Positions 63,358 through 64,000 of a DNA stretch of 64,000 nt are shown here, piece after piece (the first letter of the stretch is position 1; every line of letters begins with the position of its first letter). The notes under the pieces are model-generated. The model made no database searches. It saw nothing but the letters and a program-made list of their open reading frames with translations, and was not told the DNA's origin. The position numbers and the translations under genes were made by a program. Source of the DNA: Methanothermus fervidus DSM 2088 (GTDB taxonomy: Archaea > Methanobacteriota > Methanobacteria > DSM-2088 > Methanothermaceae); the NCBI GenBank assembly GCA_000166095.1, contig CP002278.1:1086001-1150000 (forward strand). Reading direction: 5' to 3'.

Positions 63358-64000
63358 TGCATATTGGACTTGTTGCAAGATTAGACATGCAAAAATCCAT
63401 CAAACTAGCAAAAAAAATTGTAGAGTTTTTAGAAAAGAAAGGTATTCAAGTTTCAGTGGAATCATCACTAGCTGATATTATTAACAAAAAAGACATAAAA
63501 TGTGACTTAGAAAAAATGGAAGCAGACATGATTGTTACTATAGGTGGCGATGGTACAATACTTAGAACGCAAGGGATTGCCAAAAACATACCTATTTTTG
63601 GTATAAATATGGGTACTATTGGATTTTTAACAGAAATAGATCATCAAAACGCATTTGAAGCTTTAGAAAAAGTGATTTCAGGTAAATATTTTATTGAGGA
63701 GAGAAGCAGATTGGAAGTTTGTGGAAAAAAATTACCTCCAGCACTTAATGAGGTTGTTGTAATAACTAGTAAGCCTGCAAAAATGCTTCATTTTGAAGTT
63801 TTAGTGGATGATGAAGTGGTTGAAAATTTAAGAGCAGATGGAATGATTGTTTCTACACCTAGTGGATCTACGGCATATTCAATGTCTGCTGGAGGTCCTA
63901 TTGTAGATCCAAATGTGGATGCATTTATAATAGTCCCAATATGTCCATTTAAATTAAGTGCAAGACCTCTAGTAGTTCCAGATAATAGTAAAATAAAAAT
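63357..64000 (+). CDS. nadK: NAD kinase, N-terminal part, cut by window edge
   Basis: ATP-dependent phosphorylation of NAD to NADP. About 214 codons are visible, running off the right end. IVTIGGDGTILRTQG near 60 (GGDGT), INMGTIGFLTEID near 82-94, LNEVVVITSKPAKM near 129, and ADGMIVSTPSGSTAYSMSAGGPIV near 160-183 are the family's NAD/ATP-binding motifs. ATG 63357 shares one base with the previous stop. Works with F420-linked NADP reduction (npdG). Confidence 0.93.
   Translation, partial: MHIGLVARLDMQKSIKLAKKIVEFLEKKGIQVSVESSLADIINKKDIKCDLEKMEADMIVTIGGDGTILRTQGIAKNIPIFGINMGTIGFLTEIDHQNAFEALEKVISGKYFIEERSRLEVCGKKLPPALNEVVVITSKPAKMLHFEVLVDDEVVENLRADGMIVSTPSGSTAYSMSAGGPIVDPNVDAFIIVPICPFKLSARPLVVPDNSKIK

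Overview
The window comes from a very AT-rich, hyperthermophilic methanogenic archaeon. The 69-residue histone at 60506-60715 is identical, as far as I can recall the published sequence, to HMfB of Methanothermus fervidus. The rest fits a Methanobacteriales-type methanogen: a molybdenum formylmethanofuran dehydrogenase operon, methanogenesis marker 17 next to NifB, F420:NADP oxidoreductase, MptD, archaeal CobT, PolD small subunit, Nop5/fibrillarin, RibL, PdaD and archaeal SecD/SecF. Genes start behind GGAGG or GGTGAT ribosome sites, and TTG and GTG starts are common.

Layout. 1-5013 (minus strand) is a type I-B (Tneap-like) cas operon, cas6-cas8/cst1-cas7-cas5-cas3, in which cas8, cas7 and cas5 are each broken by one single-base change in a homopolymer; no CRISPR array lies in the window. 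5.2-19.7 kb is an accessory zone: a secreted phospholipase C-like protein, CobT, a C/D-box sRNA, pilin-like genes cut by a TnpB (IS200/IS605, IS1341-type) element, two paralogous membrane proteins separated by a 7.4-kb segment bounded by 75-bp direct repeats, a PflA-like radical SAM protein, MptD, a DUF4013 membrane protein and a frameshifted surface protein of about 1700 residues. 19.7-32.4 kb mixes pyrD, nop5-flpA, a HTH regulator and a sugar isomerase with a molybdenum/tungsten cluster (fdhD, moaA, a single-domain molbindin, fmdE-fmdC/D fusion-fmdB, mobB), interrupted by an adhesin-like gene and a relic of cas6. 32.4-64 kb is mostly compact housekeeping DNA: pyrI-secD-secF-flavodoxin-argC-ribL-hisA; pyrK; coaBC; mmp17-nifB-trm5; mtnA; cbiH; PolD DP1; tRNA-Gln; HARP RNase P-hisS-hisI-PINA ATPase; npdG; endA-trpS-spoIIM-thrC; histone; agmatinase-eIF5A-PdaD; IMPase/FBPase and NAD kinase (cut by the right edge).

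Themes. (1) One intact TnpB element and at least five relics keep its ends, all in the same orientation; two relics supply the ribosome-binding sites of hisA and mobB, and other insertions removed the start of a pilin gene and the end of a membrane-protein gene. (2) Single-base homopolymer frameshifts hit at least five places in cas and surface genes and possibly a sixth, but none of the roughly forty-five housekeeping genes, which argues for decay or slippage-based variation rather than random sequencing error. (3) An identical 32-bp sequence made of CTTATAA heptamers occurs at three intergenic sites, two of them upstream of cofactor genes (cobT, mptD) whose leaders also resemble each other. 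(4) Two C/D-box sRNA-like loci and a GC-rich hairpin-bearing intergenic stretch are candidate RNA genes.
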